From: Pseudosulfitobacter sp. DSM 107133
Lineage (GTDB): Bacteria; Pseudomonadota; Alphaproteobacteria; Rhodobacterales; Rhodobacteraceae
Length of the DNA stretch: 7,190 nucleotides
Direction: 5' to 3'
Assembly: GCF_022788695.1 (NCBI RefSeq)
Contig: NZ_CP085164.1
Location: forward strand, 1-7,190
Numbering within the stretch: the first letter of the stretch is position 1; each line of letters starts with the position of its first letter. Shown here in pieces: positions 6,009 through 7,190 of this stretch. The position numbers were made by a program, and so were the translations under genes. The notes beneath the pieces are model-generated. The model saw nothing but the letters and a program-made list of their open reading frames with translations, searched no databases and was not told the origin of the DNA.

Positions 6009-6181
6009 AAATCAGTCCGGCCATGCTCCACCGCAGCGTCGATGATCTTTCGCACGGATGCCATTGCATCCTCATGGCTCACCGTCCGGCCAGCTTTAAC
6101 ATCCACAAGCCCGCGCTGGATGCCTTCGATGATGGCTCGTTCTGTTCTGAGAACGGTCGCTGTCGGGTTGCTGGGTGTCAT
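6002..6181 (-). CDS. Small antitoxin-like protein, third gene of the toxin-antitoxin operon
   Basis: 59-residue protein starting at ATG 6181, which overlaps the toxin stop as ATGA and has GGGAG at 6194-6190, 8 bases upstream. Both points favour this start over ATG 6196. The core, IIEGIQRGLVDVKAGRTVSHEDAM at about 17-40, recalls a GLxDVxAGRxxxHEEV segment that I associate with small antitoxins or ribbon-helix-helix regulators. That is a memory-level resemblance only. No cognate toxin gene lies downstream; instead its 3' end overlaps the convergent mob gene by 7 bases (6002-6008). It could be a modulator of the upstream pair, the remnant of a second toxin-antitoxin module, or an unrelated small protein. 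Translation seems likely; function is open. Confidence 0.6.
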   Translation of the reverse strand: MTPSNPTATVLRTERAIIEGIQRGLVDVKAGRTVSHEDAMASVRKIIDAAVEHGRTDFH

Positions 6182-6603
6182 GGCATCGGCTCCCATGGGT
6201 TGATGATCTGCACGCCTGTCGGTTCAAAATCCGCAACATTGCGCGTAACGATTGGCATGGCGTGGGTGATCCCTGTCGCGGCGATCAGGGCGTCCCGGTC
6301 ACTGCGAGGGTCTGGAACATGCAAAGCGGCACAGCAGAGCGCGACAGGCCCGTCCACGGGCAAGATACGCCCCTCGAACACTGGAAGCACCCGATCAGCC
6401 ATCCAAGCCCTCAAGACGGCGCCCTGCGTGCTGTCACGCCTTTCCATCTGCCTGACGCCCATCTCAAGTTCCAAGAGGGTGATGGCGGACAGAAAGAGGG
6501 CTGACGGGTCTTGATCCTCGGCCCAGGCAACGACATTGGCATCCGCCTTCCCTGCTTTTGCCTTGCGCAGCTCGGACACCACATTCGTATCGAGGATGAA
6601 CAT
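6178..6603 (-). CDS. vapC: VapC/FitB-type PIN-domain toxin ribonuclease
   Basis: 141-residue PIN-domain protein, normal length for VapC toxins, which cleave RNA (often tRNA or rRNA) when free of antitoxin. The acidic metal-binding residues are all present: D5 in MFILDTNVVSELRK, E45 in ITLLELEMG, D102/D104 in SDRDALIAAT, and D125 in IVTRNVADF. The closing INPWE is also usual in the family. Its ATG (6603-6601) shares one base with the antitoxin stop (TGATG), and no clear ribosome site precedes it, so translation is probably coupled, keeping antitoxin in excess. It is followed by a small gene with an ATGA overlap. On a plasmid the pair would act as an addiction module. The active site looks intact. 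Confidence 0.94.
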   Translation of the reverse strand: MFILDTNVVSELRKAKAGKADANVVAWAEDQDPSALFLSAITLLELEMGVRQMERRDSTQGAVLRAWMADRVLPVFEGRILPVDGPVALCCAALHVPDPRSDRDALIAATGITHAMPIVTRNVADFEPTGVQIINPWEPMP

Positions 6604-6857
6604 CAGGACAAATCAGCGGGACGTGTGAGGCGACCCAAGCGATCCGGTTCAAAAGCTACGTCTGCCGCTTCTGGATCGGCAAGCAAATCAAGAATATTTT
6701 CCTGGCGTCCTGTAAGCCGCCTGTAGGCTTCAATGCTGAGCAAGACATGAGCGGGTTTGCCCCGGTCTGTGATGAACACAGGTCCGTCTTGCGCAGCCCG
6801 CTTTGCACCACTGGCATCCTGATTGAACGTCCGGCTGTTGATCGTTGTCATTCCCAT
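6603..6857 (-). CDS. Phd/YefM-family antitoxin
   Basis: 84-residue antitoxin that should bind the PIN toxin through its C-terminal half and the operon promoter through its N-terminal half. The Phd/YefM fold is plain: INSRTFNQDASGAKRAAQDG at 6-25, then GPVFITDRGKPAHVLLSIEAY at 25-45. The tail (ILDLLADPEAADVAFEPDRL) is the acidic toxin-binding region. ATG 6857 is chosen because AAGGA at 6870-6866 lies 8 bases ahead; ATG 6851 would sit 14 bases away. It is first in a minus-strand operon with a TTGACA promoter and a palindrome over the -10 region. Phd/YefM antitoxins are found with several toxin families; here the partner is a PIN toxin. Confidence 0.93.
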   Translation of the reverse strand: MGMTTINSRTFNQDASGAKRAAQDGPVFITDRGKPAHVLLSIEAYRRLTGRQENILDLLADPEAADVAFEPDRLGRLTRPADLS

Positions 6858-6882
6858 CGCTCACATCCTTCTAAGCACTTTA

Positions 6883-6900
6883 TGTAGCAACGTAACTACA
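6883..6900. promoter_or_regulatory. Palindromic operator of the toxin-antitoxin operon
   Basis: TGTAGCAACGTAACTACA has perfect 5-bp outer arms (TGTAG and CTACA) and a centred ACGT, with 14 of 18 positions symmetric. It overlaps the predicted -10 element, as expected for an antitoxin or antitoxin-toxin autorepression site. Confidence 0.6.
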
Positions 6901-6917
6901 ACAAGCTAGAATGTCAA
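6889..6917 (-). promoter_or_regulatory. Promoter of the toxin-antitoxin operon
   Basis: A consensus -35, TTGACA (6917-6912, minus strand), is followed after 17 bases by TACGTT (6894-6889), a weak -10 that lies within a palindrome. The antitoxin start is about 30 bases further on. Predicted by eye. Confidence 0.5.
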
Positions 6918-6980
6918 TCTGAACCCTTCATGACTAGCTTCCTCTTCCTGCTACCCACCCATCCGGTCAGCGTTCTGCCC

Positions 6981-6997
6981 TAGTGTTAATAGTGTTA
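6981..6997 (+). repeat. Short direct repeat TAGTGTTA x2 in the origin region
   Basis: TAGTGTTA occurs at 6981-6988 and 6990-6997, a 9-base period, about 60 bases before the iterons. It could be a host-factor or regulatory site, but it does not match a standard DnaA box. The stretch 6858-7190 has no gene. It holds the toxin-antitoxin promoter, this repeat, a short AT-rich run (GAAATAAAAT, 7041-7050) and the iterons. Confidence 0.35.
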
Positions 6998-7058
6998 CCT
7001 ACGGAGTAAGTTACGGATTCAGCAACCTCTTGCTCTGCTTGAAATAAAATCGCTTCCG

Positions 7059-7121
7059 GGTTCCGAAAGGGTCAAACTTTGGTTCCGAAAGGGTCAAACT
7101 TTGGTTCCGAAAGGGTCAAAC
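7059..7121 (+). repeat. Three tandem iterons, 22-base period (class A)
   Basis: GGTTCCGAAAGGGTCAAAC is repeated exactly at 7059-7077, 7081-7099 and 7103-7121; the first two copies are each followed by TTT. Regular spacing of two helical turns is typical of initiator-binding iterons. An A/T-rich run (7041-7050) lies just to the left and could be where the duplex opens. These are the expected RepA-binding sites. Confidence 0.9.
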
Positions 7122-7139
7122 GGGCTTTCCTCGAAATTT

Positions 7140-7182
7140 GGTTCCTGATAGGTCAAACGAGAAAGCTCCTGATAGGTCAAAG
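7140..7182 (+). repeat. Two variant iterons next to the repA start (class B)
   Basis: GGTTCCTGATAGGTCAAAC at 7140-7158 and AGCTCCTGATAGGTCAAAG at 7164-7182 share TCCTGATAGGTCAAA. They keep the GGTCAAA end of the class A iterons but carry CTGATA in place of CGAAAG. Their spacing is 24 bases. On a circular molecule the second copy ends 8 bases before the repA ATG, so RepA bound here should repress its own expression. Confidence 0.85.
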
Positions 7183-7190
7183 ATTCGCTG

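Larger units (their letters stand above)
7059..7190 (+). other. oriV: Putative vegetative replication origin (oriV)
   Basis: Five iterons in two classes lie beside an AT-rich stretch at one end of the window, with the initiator gene beginning at the other end. This is the arrangement of a theta-replicating iteron plasmid, and it implies that the ends join. The exact opening site is not determined. Confidence 0.75.

Noticed and set aside
7059..7182. Repeat array as a CRISPR
   Set aside because: The gaps are 3 to 18 bases and there are no spacers of uniform length. The position beside repA fits iterons.

Overview
The 7,190-base window reads as one complete, small mobilizable plasmid of an alphaproteobacterium, probably of the Rhodobacterales (Paracoccus or roseobacter type). 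It starts exactly on the ATG of a RepA-family replication initiator and ends in an array of iterons. If the molecule is circular, the iterons fall directly upstream of that ATG. Circularity is inferred from this layout and cannot be shown from the linear text.

Layout: (1) Replication and maintenance, 1-1680 plus 6980-7190: repA (+), then a convergent gene (-) for a small helix-turn-helix/coiled-coil protein, probably a partition or copy-control factor. Its start codon lies inside a dense repeat array. (2) Cargo, about 1684-3681, visibly lower in GC than its surroundings: a DUF418 multi-pass membrane protein and a 61-residue membrane protein (both -), facing a divergent TetR-family regulator (+) across an 86-base gap that holds a palindromic operator. 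(3) Mobilization, 3794-6008, GC-rich: a MobQ-type relaxase (-), an RSF1010-like oriT, and a divergent pair (+) made of a MobC/TraD-like accessory protein and a coiled-coil membrane protein in a MobB-like position. (4) Addiction, 6002-6857 (-): a Phd/YefM antitoxin, a VapC-type PIN toxin and a third antitoxin-like small gene, joined by 1-base and 4-base overlaps.

How it fits together: RepA plus iterons replicate the plasmid and set copy number. The HTH protein and its repeats probably regulate or partition it. The toxin-antitoxin operon penalizes loss. The relaxase, oriT and accessory proteins let a co-resident conjugative system move it. The only apparent payload is the TetR-controlled membrane module, whose substrate or inducer cannot be read from sequence.

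The most interesting points are the HTH repeat array (including a 14-base element repeated inside the gene), the two classes of iterons abutting the repA start, a 17-bp hairpin carrying the relaxase stop codon in its loop, and the third gene of the toxin-antitoxin operon. I see no rRNA, tRNA, CRISPR array or insertion sequence.
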